Shown here piece by piece: positions 25,846-34,382 of a stretch of DNA of 64,000 bases. A program made the position numbers and the translations under genes. Origin of the DNA: Bacteroidota bacterium. Lineage in GTDB: Bacteria > Bacteroidota > Bacteroidia > Chitinophagales > Chitinophagaceae. Where the stretch lies: assembly GCA_023430465.1 (NCBI GenBank), contig JAEZAM010000077.1, positions 1 through 64,000 of the forward strand, written 5' to 3'. Each line of letters begins with the position of its first letter. Positions within the stretch are counted from its first letter, which is position 1. The notes beneath the pieces are model-generated. The model had not been told where the DNA came from. It worked only from the letters and a program-made list of their open reading frames with translations, and ran no database searches.

Positions 25846-26883
25846 TTAAGGTTGGCGCCTGTCTTCTCCGATGTAGCGCTTGCAGGCGTTGCGGATGGCC
25901 TCATCGAGCGGTGTGAAGGAAAATTCGGGTAGCGCAACCAGTAGCTTTCGGTTTGAAAACCTTGTGCGGCTTTGCGATACACGGGCCGACTCTTTCGTCA
26001 GCAATGGACGGTTGCCGGTGAAAAGTGATTTTATTTTTTCCATGCGCCATGCCAGACCGAGCAAGGCAGGTGTTGCTGCTTTTGCAGGTTTCTTTTTCTG
26101 AAACCCTTCGGCCATGGTATCCATCAGTTGACGGAAAGGCCAGTTGTCGCCATTGACGATATATCGCTCACCGGATATCTCTTTTTTCTCGAGCAGCAGC
26201 ACGGCCACGCGGGCCACGTCTTCCACTGCTACAAACCCATTCAGGCCGGGGGCATAATAGGGAAACTCATCATATACTTTGCGGAATATGGCTGAGCTGC
26301 TGCTATGCCAGTCGCCGTAGCCGAGTATCGTGGAAGGATTCAGGATGACGGCATCCAGGCCTTCACCGATAGCTCGCCATACTTCCAGCTCCGAGCGGTA
26401 TTTGCTTTTAGCATAGTGCGTATTGAGCTTGTTGTCTTCCCATTTCTTTAGTTCATCTACTTCACTGCCGTCGGCAGTTCTGCCGACGGCTGCTACTGAA
26501 CTGATGTGAATGAACCTGGCAATATTGTTTTCCAGTGCAAGGTTCACCACGTTGATCGTTCCTTCTACATTGGCTTCGTACATGCGTTCGCGGTCCTTTG
26601 CATTGAAGGACACTACCGCGGCACTGTGGATCACCGCATCCACACCTTTCATGTTTTCATCGAGTGAAACCACATCAAGAATATCACCATCCACCCATTC
26701 CACGCGTGCCATGATCTCGGGTGAGATGAACTTCGGCAGTTTCGCTGATCGCCGGATAGCACGTACCGGGTAGCCATGCGATATCAGATCAGCAATGATG
26801 TAAGCGCCCAGGAACCCCGTTCCCCCGGTCACCAATACCCGGGGTCGTTGTTCCTCATGAGTTGTAATACCAGGTAGCGACAT
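25846..26883 (-). CDS. NAD-dependent epimerase/dehydratase-family protein
   Basis: Extended SDR of 345 residues. The cofactor motif is VTGGTGFLGAY near residue 20, and the catalytic Tyr-x3-Lys is in HYAKSKYRSE. The overall pattern (SSVAAVGR, then NPSTILGYGDW) resembles dihydroflavonol-4-reductase or 3-beta-hydroxysteroid-dehydrogenase-like enzymes rather than sugar epimerases; the substrate cannot be read from sequence. It starts two bases after the hydroxyacyl-CoA dehydrogenase gene ends, so the two are almost certainly co-transcribed. It also carries an 11-bp inverted repeat inside the gene at 26467-26490, which I take to be chance. Confidence 0.88.
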   Translation of the reverse strand: MSLPGITTHEEQRPRVLVTGGTGFLGAYIIADLISHGYPVRAIRRSAKLPKFISPEIMARVEWVDGDILDVVSLDENMKGVDAVIHSAAVVSFNAKDRERMYEANVEGTINVVNLALENNIARFIHISSVAAVGRTADGSEVDELKKWEDNKLNTHYAKSKYRSELEVWRAIGEGLDAVILNPSTILGYGDWHSSSSAIFRKVYDEFPYYAPGLNGFVAVEDVARVAVLLLEKKEISGERYIVNGDNWPFRQLMDTMAEGFQKKKPAKAATPALLGLAWRMEKIKSLFTGNRPLLTKESARVSQSRTRFSNRKLLVALPEFSFTPLDEAIRNACKRYIGEDRRQP

Positions 26884-26885
26884 GG

Positions 26886-27737
26886 TTATTGATCTTGATA
26901 ATTATAAAAGCCTGCGCCGGATTTTCGGCCGAGTTTTCCTGCCGAAACATTTTCTTCCTGCAGATGGGAAGGCCTGAGCCGGTCGGGGTTACCAAGCTGC
27001 TGGTATACTGAGCAACTGACCGCATAGTTGATATCGTTGCCAATAAGATCCATCAGGCGGAATGGCCCCATCCGGAATCCTGTTGCTTCCAGGAGCCCAT
27101 CGATCTGCTCATACGGCACGCCCTGTTCTGCGAGGCGGAGGGCTTCGATATAAAAAGGTCTTGCCACACGATTGACGATAAATCCCGGTGAATCCTGGCA
27201 CTGCACAGCGATCTTTCCAAGCCTGGCTGCAAGCGCGGTAGTGATGTCCAGCGTGGCCTGGTCTGTGAGTGGTGTGCGGACAATCTCCACGAGTTTCATC
27301 AACGGCGCCGGATTGAAGAAATGCATTCCAATCACACGTGCCGGTTTTTGTACGGCCTTCGCGATCGCTGTTACCGATAACGAGGAGGTGTTGGTGGCAA
27401 AAATGCACTCGCTGTGATTGAGTTCGGCGAGTTGATTGAACAGGGCAATCTTTGCTTCGGGCTTTTCGATGATAGCCTCTATAAAAAAATCGGCGAGGCA
27501 ATTTTGCAGGTTACTGGTGAAGTGAAGCCGGGCCAGTATCCCATCGCGTTCAGCGGGATCAAGTTTGCCTTTGGCTACCAGCTTTTCCAATGTGATGCCT
27601 ATGTTTTTTTCCGCCGAAGCCAGTACGGAGGTATTGAGGTCGAACAGGATCGTGTAGATGCCTGCCGTTGCAGCAACCTGTGCAATGCCACTGCCCATCG
27701 TTCCGGCACCGCAAACGCAAATAGATTGAATGGTCAA
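26886..27737 (-). CDS. 3-hydroxybutyryl-CoA / 3-hydroxyacyl-CoA dehydrogenase
   Basis: Oxidises 3-hydroxyacyl-CoA to 3-ketoacyl-CoA with NAD, in beta-oxidation or butanoate metabolism. The protein is 283 residues, the short form without a fused hydratase. The NAD-binding loop is GAGTMGSGIAQVAA, and the catalytic His is in MHFFNPAPLMKLVEIV. The C-terminal dimerisation domain includes GFIVNRVARPFY and LMDLIGNDINY. The gene lies 17 bases downstream of pheS and two bases upstream of an SDR gene on the same strand, an unusual mix of translation and acyl-CoA genes in one run. Confidence 0.94.
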   Translation of the reverse strand: MTIQSICVCGAGTMGSGIAQVAATAGIYTILFDLNTSVLASAEKNIGITLEKLVAKGKLDPAERDGILARLHFTSNLQNCLADFFIEAIIEKPEAKIALFNQLAELNHSECIFATNTSSLSVTAIAKAVQKPARVIGMHFFNPAPLMKLVEIVRTPLTDQATLDITTALAARLGKIAVQCQDSPGFIVNRVARPFYIEALRLAEQGVPYEQIDGLLEATGFRMGPFRLMDLIGNDINYAVSCSVYQQLGNPDRLRPSHLQEENVSAGKLGRKSGAGFYNYQDQ

Positions 27738-27754
27738 GCCGCTTGTTTTATAGG

Positions 27755-28786
27755 TTATAGAGCACTGGTGAACTGCCGGAGGAACCTCACATCATTTTCA
27801 CTAAACAATCGGATATCATTGATATCGTATTTTAACAGGGCTGGCCGTTCGATACCCAGTCCGAAAGCGAAGCCGGTATATTTTGTCGGATCGATGCCGC
27901 AGTTCTGCAATACGTTGGGGTGTACCATACCGCAGCCAAGAATCTCTACCCATCCGGTTTTCTTGCAGATGTTGCAGCCCTTGCCATCGCAAATGAAACA
28001 GCTTACATCCATTTCGGCACTTGGCTCAGTGAAAGGGAAATAGGAGGGCCGGAAGCGGACCTTTACATCCTTGCCATACATCTCCCGCACAAAAAAATAA
28101 AGTGTCTGTTTGAGATCGGCGAATGAAACATTTTCATCGATATACAATCCTTCCACCTGGTGGAAGAAGCAATGGCTGCGGGCGCTCACGGTTTCATTCC
28201 GGTACACACGGCCGGGCATCAGCATACGGATCGGCAGTTTGCCTTTTTCCATCTCGCGTATCTGCACGCTGCTGGTATGCGTGCGAAGCACCCAGTCGGG
28301 GTTTTGCTGGATGTAAAATGTATCCTGCATATCGCGGGCAGGGTGATGGGGACCAAGATTCAGTGCGCCGAAATTATGCCAGTCATCTTCGATCTCCGGG
28401 CCTTCGGCGACGGCAAAGCCGAGCCGTTGAAATATTGATACGATGCGGTTGCGCATAAGCGTGATCGGGTGGCGGCTCCCGATGGGAACGGGATCGCCCG
28501 GCAACGTAAGGTCGATACCACTTGAGATGGAGCTGGTGGATGCAGTGGCAGTGGCCTGCAATTCCTGGTAGCGGCTTTCGGCAAACAGCTTGAACTCGTT
28601 CAACAACTGCCCAAATTCTTTTTTCTTTTCGGCCGGGACAGATTTCATTTCTCCCATAACGGATTTGACAATACCCTTGGTGCCGAGGAAACGAATCCTG
28701 AATTCTTCCACCGATTTCTCATCACCTGCTGCGAAAGCGGTGATCTCTGCTTTGTATTTTTCGATCTGTTCGAGCAATTGATCCAT
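27755..28786 (-). CDS. pheS: Phenylalanine-tRNA ligase alpha subunit
   Basis: Catalytic subunit of the tetrameric enzyme that charges tRNA-Phe. With the start at 28786 the protein is 343 residues, the normal length: an N-terminal coiled coil at about 1-90, then the class II core with motif 2 (FHQVEGLYIDENVSF) and motif 3 (GFAFGLGIERPALLKY). A frame extension of 27 residues upstream is unconserved and would overlap the promoter. The pheT gene is not adjacent, which is frequent in Bacteroidota. A strong promoter places the transcription start at or very near the ATG, suggesting a leaderless message. Confidence 0.96.
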   Translation of the reverse strand: MDQLLEQIEKYKAEITAFAAGDEKSVEEFRIRFLGTKGIVKSVMGEMKSVPAEKKKEFGQLLNEFKLFAESRYQELQATATASTSSISSGIDLTLPGDPVPIGSRHPITLMRNRIVSIFQRLGFAVAEGPEIEDDWHNFGALNLGPHHPARDMQDTFYIQQNPDWVLRTHTSSVQIREMEKGKLPIRMLMPGRVYRNETVSARSHCFFHQVEGLYIDENVSFADLKQTLYFFVREMYGKDVKVRFRPSYFPFTEPSAEMDVSCFICDGKGCNICKKTGWVEILGCGMVHPNVLQNCGIDPTKYTGFAFGLGIERPALLKYDINDIRLFSENDVRFLRQFTSAL

Positions 28787-28792
28787 AGCCGG

Positions 28793-28825
28793 CAAAGATA
28801 AGAAGAAACACGAGGTCGGTTTCAA
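28793..28825 (-). promoter_or_regulatory. Promoter of pheS
   Basis: On the minus strand TATCTTTG (28793-28800) matches TAnnTTTG, with a TTG 22 bases upstream (28823-28825). The start codon begins six bases after the -7 box, close to the expected transcription start. Confidence 0.65.
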
Positions 28826-28894
28826 TACCCCCGGTCGCATGAAAATAACCGCCACAGGCCCTTGCAAAACCTCTTTCAGCCTTAACTTGCAGCA

Positions 28895-30031
28895 ATGTCA
28901 GACCACCTCAATATCTCCGATTTTCTTGAGCCGCTCAATGTGGCACAGATATCCAATGATGAAGGCTACAAGGATGGCCAGATCGGGAAAGTGATCGCCG
29001 TCTATGAAGACGCATTTCCCGAGCTGGATGATATCCAGGTTGTCTTCGTCGGTTGTGGCGAACAAAGAGGCAGCGGCCGTATCGGTGCAGGGAGCGATTC
29101 GCCGGATGTGATTCGCCGGCATTTCTACCGCCTCTTCTACTGGCATACCGATGTCCGCCTGGCGGATGTTGGCAACGTGCGTGCCGGCGCCAGCTTCAGC
29201 GACTCCTACGCCGCACTGCGCACCGTAGTGCAGGAGCTCGTCAATGATGGAAAAACCGTTATCATCCTTGGCGGCTCGCATGATCTCACGCTTGCCCAAT
29301 ACCAGGCATACGGCGAGAACAAGCGACTCATTGAGGCGTCCTGCGTGGATGCACTCATCGACCTGAACATCGACTCGCCTTTCCGGCATGAGAACTTCCT
29401 CATGGAAATGCTGACTGGTGAGCCAAACTATATCCGGCACTACAATCACATCGGCTTTCAAAGTTACTACGTACACCCGCGGATGCTGGAAACAATGGAC
29501 AAGCTCAGGTTCGATTGCTTCCGCGTTGGACACGTAAAAGAAAGCATTGACGAGATGGAGCCGGTGATACGCAACAGTAATTTCTTTTCCTTCGATATTG
29601 CCGCCATCGCAAAAGCCTATGCACCGGCCAATAAAGTTTCGCCCAATGGGTTTACAGGTGAAGAGGCCTGTGCGCTGATGCGCTACGCTGGGATGAGCGC
29701 GACCGTTACAAGTATCGGGGTGTACGGTTATCACACATCAGACGACAGGGATGAGATCACGGCCATGCAGATCGCGCAAATGCTCTGGTACGTGCTGGAT
29801 GGCCGCAGCCGTGGAAGAAGAGAAGCTGAACTGGATCACCGTGAATCATTCAATGAGTATCATACAGCTTTTGCTGAGGTGGCTACTACATTTCTCCAAA
29901 GCAAAAAAACCGGCCGCTGGTGGATGCAGTTGCCGGATAAGAAATATATAGCCTGCAGCTACAAGGACTACCTCCTGGCAAGCAGCAATGAAATACCTGA
30001 GCGCTGGCTGCGCGCACAGGAAAGAGGGTAA
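28895..30031 (+). CDS. Arginase/formimidoylglutamase-like protein with altered metal site
   Basis: A 378-residue ureohydrolase-fold protein usually annotated as formimidoylglutamase in Bacteroidota. The three metal motifs of active ureohydrolases are changed. GGDHS reads GGSHD, DAHxD reads DALID with Leu for the bridging His, and SxDxDxxDP reads SFDIAAIAKAYAP with the second Asp lost. At least two of the usual manganese ligands are therefore missing. The rest is well ordered (GYKDGQIGKV, GCGEQRGSGR, NHIGFQSYYVHP, KVSPNGFTGEE). I infer that it is not a normal Mn-dependent amidinohydrolase. No histidine-degradation (hut) gene is nearby. Confidence 0.85.
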   Translation: MSDHLNISDFLEPLNVAQISNDEGYKDGQIGKVIAVYEDAFPELDDIQVVFVGCGEQRGSGRIGAGSDSPDVIRRHFYRLFYWHTDVRLADVGNVRAGASFSDSYAALRTVVQELVNDGKTVIILGGSHDLTLAQYQAYGENKRLIEASCVDALIDLNIDSPFRHENFLMEMLTGEPNYIRHYNHIGFQSYYVHPRMLETMDKLRFDCFRVGHVKESIDEMEPVIRNSNFFSFDIAAIAKAYAPANKVSPNGFTGEEACALMRYAGMSATVTSIGVYGYHTSDDRDEITAMQIAQMLWYVLDGRSRGRREAELDHRESFNEYHTAFAEVATTFLQSKKTGRWWMQLPDKKYIACSYKDYLLASSNEIPERWLRAQERG

Positions 30032-30055
30032 GAAACGAACATCAAAATATATTAT

Positions 30056-31117
30056 ATGGCAGGGAATCCCATCAGGACCGGTATATGTTCCTACGGCATG
30101 AGCGGTAAACTATTTCATGCTCCTTTCATCGCCAATCATCCCGGTTATGATCTTACCGCGATCGTGGAGAGACATAAGGATGAGTCGTCGCGGCGCTATC
30201 CGGATGCCCGCCGGCACCGATCCTTTGAAAGCCTTATCGCTGATCCTGACATCCAGCTCGTAGTGGTGAATACACCTGTGCAAACACATTTCGATTATGT
30301 AAAAGCTGCTTTACTTGCAGGAAAAGATGTAGTGGTAGAAAAGCCATTCACTGTTACTGCTGCAGAAGCTGAAGAACTGGACCAACTGGCAAAAAAAGCC
30401 GGCCGCTTCCTGAGTGTTTATCAGAACCGCCGTTACGATGGCGATTTCAGGGAAATAAAAAAAGTACTGGAAGAAGACCTGCTTGGTGAACTGAAAGAAG
30501 TGGAGATCCGCTTCGACCGCTACCGCCCGGGCTTTGGCGGCAAGCAGCACAAGGAAGGCGACCTTCCAGGTGCCGGTATTCTGCATGATCTCGGCGCACA
30601 CATGATCGACCAGGCACTTCAGTTGTTTGGCTGGCCAACAGCCGTGTTTGCGGATGTTCGTACCCTTCGCGGTAATGAAGTACATGCGAACGATTATTTT
30701 GAAGTCTTGCTCTATTACCCTGCGCTTCGTGTCCGATTGAAAAGCACGGTGATTGCACGTCAATCTTATCCCGCTTATATCCTTCATGGTATGAAAGGAA
30801 GCTTTCTGCAGGAGCGTTCTGACCTGCAGGAGGAGGAACTACTGAAAGAAACAGAACCTTCAATAGAAAGCTGGTGCCCCGCACCGGACAAGCCGGATGG
30901 TTTGTTGCATACAGAAGTAGAAGGGCAGGTCATAAAAAAAGACACGAGGTCCACACCTGGTAACTACATGGGTTATTATGATGACGTGTACCATGCACTC
31001 TTGGGTCATTCGCCAAACCCTGTTCCCGCCTTGGACGCTGTTAAGTCCATGCGAATCATCGATGCAGCATTCGAAAGCGCCAGCACTGGTTCAGTTATCA
31101 ATTTAAAGCCACTCTAA
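30056..31117 (+). CDS. Gfo/Idh/MocA-family oxidoreductase
   Basis: A 353-residue NAD(P)-dependent dehydrogenase of the glucose-fructose oxidoreductase family. The Rossmann domain covers about 1-125, with a GICSYGMSGKLFHAP cofactor loop and the family EKP motif (VVVEKPFTVTAAEAEEL). The catalytic domain follows, with GAGILHDLGAHMIDQAL. The HAPFI wording is typical of the YdgJ/YhhX-like branch, whose substrates are sugars or inositol-like polyols; this one is unassigned. It begins 24 bases after the arginase-like gene and its stop codon directly abuts the PBP4 start, so the three genes are likely one transcript. Confidence 0.92.
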   Translation: MAGNPIRTGICSYGMSGKLFHAPFIANHPGYDLTAIVERHKDESSRRYPDARRHRSFESLIADPDIQLVVVNTPVQTHFDYVKAALLAGKDVVVEKPFTVTAAEAEELDQLAKKAGRFLSVYQNRRYDGDFREIKKVLEEDLLGELKEVEIRFDRYRPGFGGKQHKEGDLPGAGILHDLGAHMIDQALQLFGWPTAVFADVRTLRGNEVHANDYFEVLLYYPALRVRLKSTVIARQSYPAYILHGMKGSFLQERSDLQEEELLKETEPSIESWCPAPDKPDGLLHTEVEGQVIKKDTRSTPGNYMGYYDDVYHALLGHSPNPVPALDAVKSMRIIDAAFESASTGSVINLKPL

Positions 31118-32410
31118 ATGCCATCGCGCTATTCGCTCGCCCTATACTGTCTCGTGCTCACCGCCGCTCTAAGCGCATGTTCCAGCCAGCGCCGGTTAAC
31201 CCGGACTGCCCGGAAGATGCTCCTGGCGGATTCAACCCTCGCTACTGCGCATGTGGGCATATCAGTTGTGAATGTGATGTCCGGAAAAAAATTAGTTGCT
31301 TACCAGGATGACAAATATTTCGTTCCTGCCAGCAACACCAAGATCATCACCTGCTATGCCGCGATGAAATACCTGGGTGACAGCCTCAAAGGACTCGAAT
31401 ACCAGGTCATCAATGACAGCACCATCCTGATTGCAGGCACCGCTGACCCTACATTCCTGCACCCCGATTTTTCGCGCCAGCCGGCATTTGATCTGTTGAA
31501 AAACTACCGACGCCTCGTCATCGGCGATATGCTGTATGATGAATTCCTGGGCAGTGGCTGGGCATGGAGCGATTACACAGCCTACTACATGGCTCAACGC
31601 AGTCCGTTGCCCGTGTATGGAAATACCGTCCGCTATACATACCATAATGGTCGTCTTGATATTCGCCCACGTTCTTTCGCTGCCTATACCGATGGTTCAA
31701 CATTGCCTGGTGCCACCGGTCTGGAGGTAATAAAGCCCTGGGACGAAAACAAATTTACTGTACTCCCGGGCGGCGATAAATCTGCAGAAGTTCCTTTTAC
31801 ACCAATCCCCGGCTTTATTGCTTCATTGCTTGCCGATACGTTGAAAGCCGCCGTATCTGTAGATGCGATGGCAAGACCTTCCGGAAAATTTATTTATTCC
31901 CATCCGGTCGATTCACTGTTGCGACCTATGATGTATCGGAGTGATAATTTCTTTGCCGAGCAATCATTGCTCATGGTGAGTAAGGAGTTACTGGGAGAAA
32001 TGGATGATAACAAGATCATCGCCCGCCTGCTAAACACCGATCTGGCTGACCTGCCACACAAACCGCGCTGGGCAGATGGTTCAGGGCTCAGCCGGTACAA
32101 TCTTTTCACCCCGCTTGATTTTGTAACCGTCCTGAGAAAGATGAGGGCCGAGATCGGGATGAACCGGATCAGGCAGGTCTTTCCAACCGGTGGTACAGGT
32201 ACTCTTGGCAGTTATTACCTCGCAGAGCAGGGCCGATTGTATGCCAAGACGGGTACGCTCAGCGGTGTAGTTTGCCTGAGTGGATACCTGGTTACAAAGA
32301 AAGGAACACAATTGGCCTTTTCCGCCCTGGTCAATAATCACAACGGCAGCGCAACGGGTGTCCGGAGAGCCGTTGAGAAATTTCTCCATCATATTTCCGA
32401 GAAATATTAG
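31118..32410 (+). CDS. dacB: D-alanyl-D-alanine carboxypeptidase/endopeptidase, PBP4 (S13) lipoprotein
   Basis: Low-molecular-weight penicillin-binding protein that trims or cuts peptidoglycan cross-links in the periplasm. The protein is 430 residues. An LSAC lipobox (Cys21) makes it a lipoprotein, unlike E. coli PBP4. The active-site motifs are SNTK (Ser72, Lys75), SDN near residue 273 and KTG in YAKTGTLSG near residue 376. The insert between the first two motifs is the S13 family hallmark. The ATG follows the previous stop codon without a gap. It converges with mutL across 38 bases with no clear terminator. Confidence 0.93.
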   Translation: MPSRYSLALYCLVLTAALSACSSQRRLTRTARKMLLADSTLATAHVGISVVNVMSGKKLVAYQDDKYFVPASNTKIITCYAAMKYLGDSLKGLEYQVINDSTILIAGTADPTFLHPDFSRQPAFDLLKNYRRLVIGDMLYDEFLGSGWAWSDYTAYYMAQRSPLPVYGNTVRYTYHNGRLDIRPRSFAAYTDGSTLPGATGLEVIKPWDENKFTVLPGGDKSAEVPFTPIPGFIASLLADTLKAAVSVDAMARPSGKFIYSHPVDSLLRPMMYRSDNFFAEQSLLMVSKELLGEMDDNKIIARLLNTDLADLPHKPRWADGSGLSRYNLFTPLDFVTVLRKMRAEIGMNRIRQVFPTGGTGTLGSYYLAEQGRLYAKTGTLSGVVCLSGYLVTKKGTQLAFSALVNNHNGSATGVRRAVEKFLHHISEKY

Positions 32411-32448
32411 GCATACAATGTCGAACCTTATCCCGTGACATCATCACT

Positions 32449-34272
32449 CTAGCGGCTGAACATCCTTTCCAGTTGCTCCTGCCTGAACTCAAGGTAGACG
32501 GGATTGCCATCCGGCGTAGTATTCGGTTGATCGCAGGCAAATAAGTCCTTTAACAGTCCTCGCATTTCACGTTCGGTAAGACGGACACCGGCTTTCACTG
32601 CCTGCTGCCTCGCGAGGGAGCGGACGAGTTTTTCGCGGCGTGTAAACCGGAGCTCGCTGCTGAAATGTTTATACTGCTCCAGCAACAGGTCAATTATATT
32701 TTTTTCATTTCCGGGCTCAATATCAGCGGGTGTGCCTTGTATGGCAAATGTGTTCTTTCCAAAAGGTTCAACCTGGTAACCAAGCTGGTTCAGATCGGGT
32801 CGTAACTCTTCCAGTAGTACTGCGTCAGCCGGGGTCAATTCAAGCGTAGCAGGAAAAAGACTTTGTTGAGACGGTATTGTTTTGCCGTCAGATGCTTTTT
32901 CCAGTTGCTCATAAATCACCCGCTCATGTGCGGCCTGTTGATGGATCAACAGGAAACCATTGGGCGAGGGAATGGCTATGTAAGTATTGAGCAACTGGTT
33001 CACGTCCACATCGGCTGCAAAAGCAGCGGCCTGGGTGGGCGTCTCTTCCGGTTCTGGTGCTGCTTCCCGGTCGGGGAATTTGGGAGCATCATAAAATTCT
33101 TTCCAGTCCTGGGTGCCAGGTTGAGAGGTGCGTTCAATGAAATGCGCCTGGTGTTGTTTGGTAAACCCTTTAAATATTGCACCCGCCGAAGCAGCGGTTT
33201 GCCGCTCCTGTGTGAATGGCTGCTGAACCGAAGATAACTGCTGAATGGTAGAATCAAGATCAAAATCAAGGGCAGGTGTAATGCTGAACTGCGCCAATGC
33301 ATGTTTGATCGCAGCCTGCACAAAGGCATAGACAATCTTTTCATCTTCAAATTTGATCTCCTGTTTGGTGGGGTGGACGTTCACATCCACCTGTGCGGGG
33401 TCGAGATCTATGAAAAGCACATACATCGGATAGCTGTCGGCCGGCAGCAGGTCCTGGAACGCGCTCATCACAGCGTGGTTCAGATAAGCGCTTTTGATAA
33501 AGCGATTATTGACAAAGAAATATTGATCACCGCGTGTTTTCTTGGCAGTGTCCGGCTTTCCCACAAAGCCATAGATGTTCATGTAATCGGTGTCTTCTTT
33601 CACCGTCACCAGCTTCGACTGGTAGCTGTTTCCCAGCAACTGAACGATCCGCTGTTTCAGGCTGCCTGCCTCCAGGTGGAACAATTGCTGGTTATTGCTG
33701 GTAATCCGGAAGGTCACCTGGGGAAAGGCCATGGATACGCGGGTAAACTCATCCACGATGTGGCGCATCTCGGCGGCATTACTTTTCAGGAAATTCCGGC
33801 GCGCGGGCACATTGAAGAACAGATTTTTCATTGCAATGCTTGTGCCCTTGGGCGCAGCAATCGGCTCCTGGCGGATAACGGAGCTATTCTCCACGAATAG
33901 ATACACACCTGTTTCATCCTCCGCACGTTTCGTTTTCAGCTCTACCTGGGCCACGGCGGCTATGGAGGCAAGCGCCTCTCCCCGAAATCCCATGGTTTTT
34001 ATCTGGAACAGGTCATCAATGTGGCGGATCTTGGAGGTGGCATGGCGTTCGAAACACATCCGCGCATCGGTTTCGCTCATACCTGATCCATTGTCGACCA
34101 CCTGGAGCAGGGATTTCCCCGCATCGGAAAGGATCAACTGAATATCGGTAGCCCCTGCGTCTATGGCGTTTTCAAGCAATTCTTTTACAGCGCTCGCCGG
34201 CCGCTGGATCACTTCCCCGGCTGCAATCTGGTTCGCAATATTATCAGGTAACAGAACTATTTTATCAGGCAC
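32449..34272 (-). CDS. mutL: DNA mismatch repair protein MutL
   Basis: GHKL ATPase that couples mismatch recognition by MutS to repair. The protein is 607 residues. N-terminal ATPase motifs are intact: ELLENAIDAGA, DNGSGM and TMGFRGEALASIAAV. A proline/glutamine-rich linker spans about 335-420, and the C-terminal dimerisation domain follows. The metal-binding endonuclease motifs look lost: the DQHA-type motif reads HQQAAHERVIYE near residue 440, and the CPHGRP motif reads TPDGNP near residue 586. It should therefore not nick DNA by the usual route. It starts divergently from the GH3 fusion gene. Confidence 0.95.
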   Translation of the reverse strand: MPDKIVLLPDNIANQIAAGEVIQRPASAVKELLENAIDAGATDIQLILSDAGKSLLQVVDNGSGMSETDARMCFERHATSKIRHIDDLFQIKTMGFRGEALASIAAVAQVELKTKRAEDETGVYLFVENSSVIRQEPIAAPKGTSIAMKNLFFNVPARRNFLKSNAAEMRHIVDEFTRVSMAFPQVTFRITSNNQQLFHLEAGSLKQRIVQLLGNSYQSKLVTVKEDTDYMNIYGFVGKPDTAKKTRGDQYFFVNNRFIKSAYLNHAVMSAFQDLLPADSYPMYVLFIDLDPAQVDVNVHPTKQEIKFEDEKIVYAFVQAAIKHALAQFSITPALDFDLDSTIQQLSSVQQPFTQERQTAASAGAIFKGFTKQHQAHFIERTSQPGTQDWKEFYDAPKFPDREAAPEPEETPTQAAAFAADVDVNQLLNTYIAIPSPNGFLLIHQQAAHERVIYEQLEKASDGKTIPSQQSLFPATLELTPADAVLLEELRPDLNQLGYQVEPFGKNTFAIQGTPADIEPGNEKNIIDLLLEQYKHFSSELRFTRREKLVRSLARQQAVKAGVRLTEREMRGLLKDLFACDQPNTTPDGNPVYLEFRQEQLERMFSR

Positions 34273-34291
34273 AACATTTTTTCTCCGGCGT

Positions 34292-34299
34292 CAAAAATA
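34292..34299 (-). promoter_or_regulatory. -7 box of mutL
   Basis: TATTTTTG on the minus strand matches TAnnTTTG, 19 bases before the mutL start. No -33 TTG is seen. Confidence 0.35.
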
Positions 34300-34382
34300 A
34301 CATTTTGCTTTTTAAGCATTCCTTGCAGGCTTCCATTTGTGAAAACCGTAATTTTATCGGTCTTACTAAAGCATATTTTACG

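Noticed and set aside
26467..26490. Perfect 11-bp inverted repeat inside the epimerase-family gene
   Set aside because: It encodes normal family residues with no insertion relative to the expected protein, so it is probably coincidental.
28898..29734. 278-codon open frame antisense to the arginase-like gene
   Set aside because: It is a shadow of the real gene on the other strand; no family similarity or start signals.
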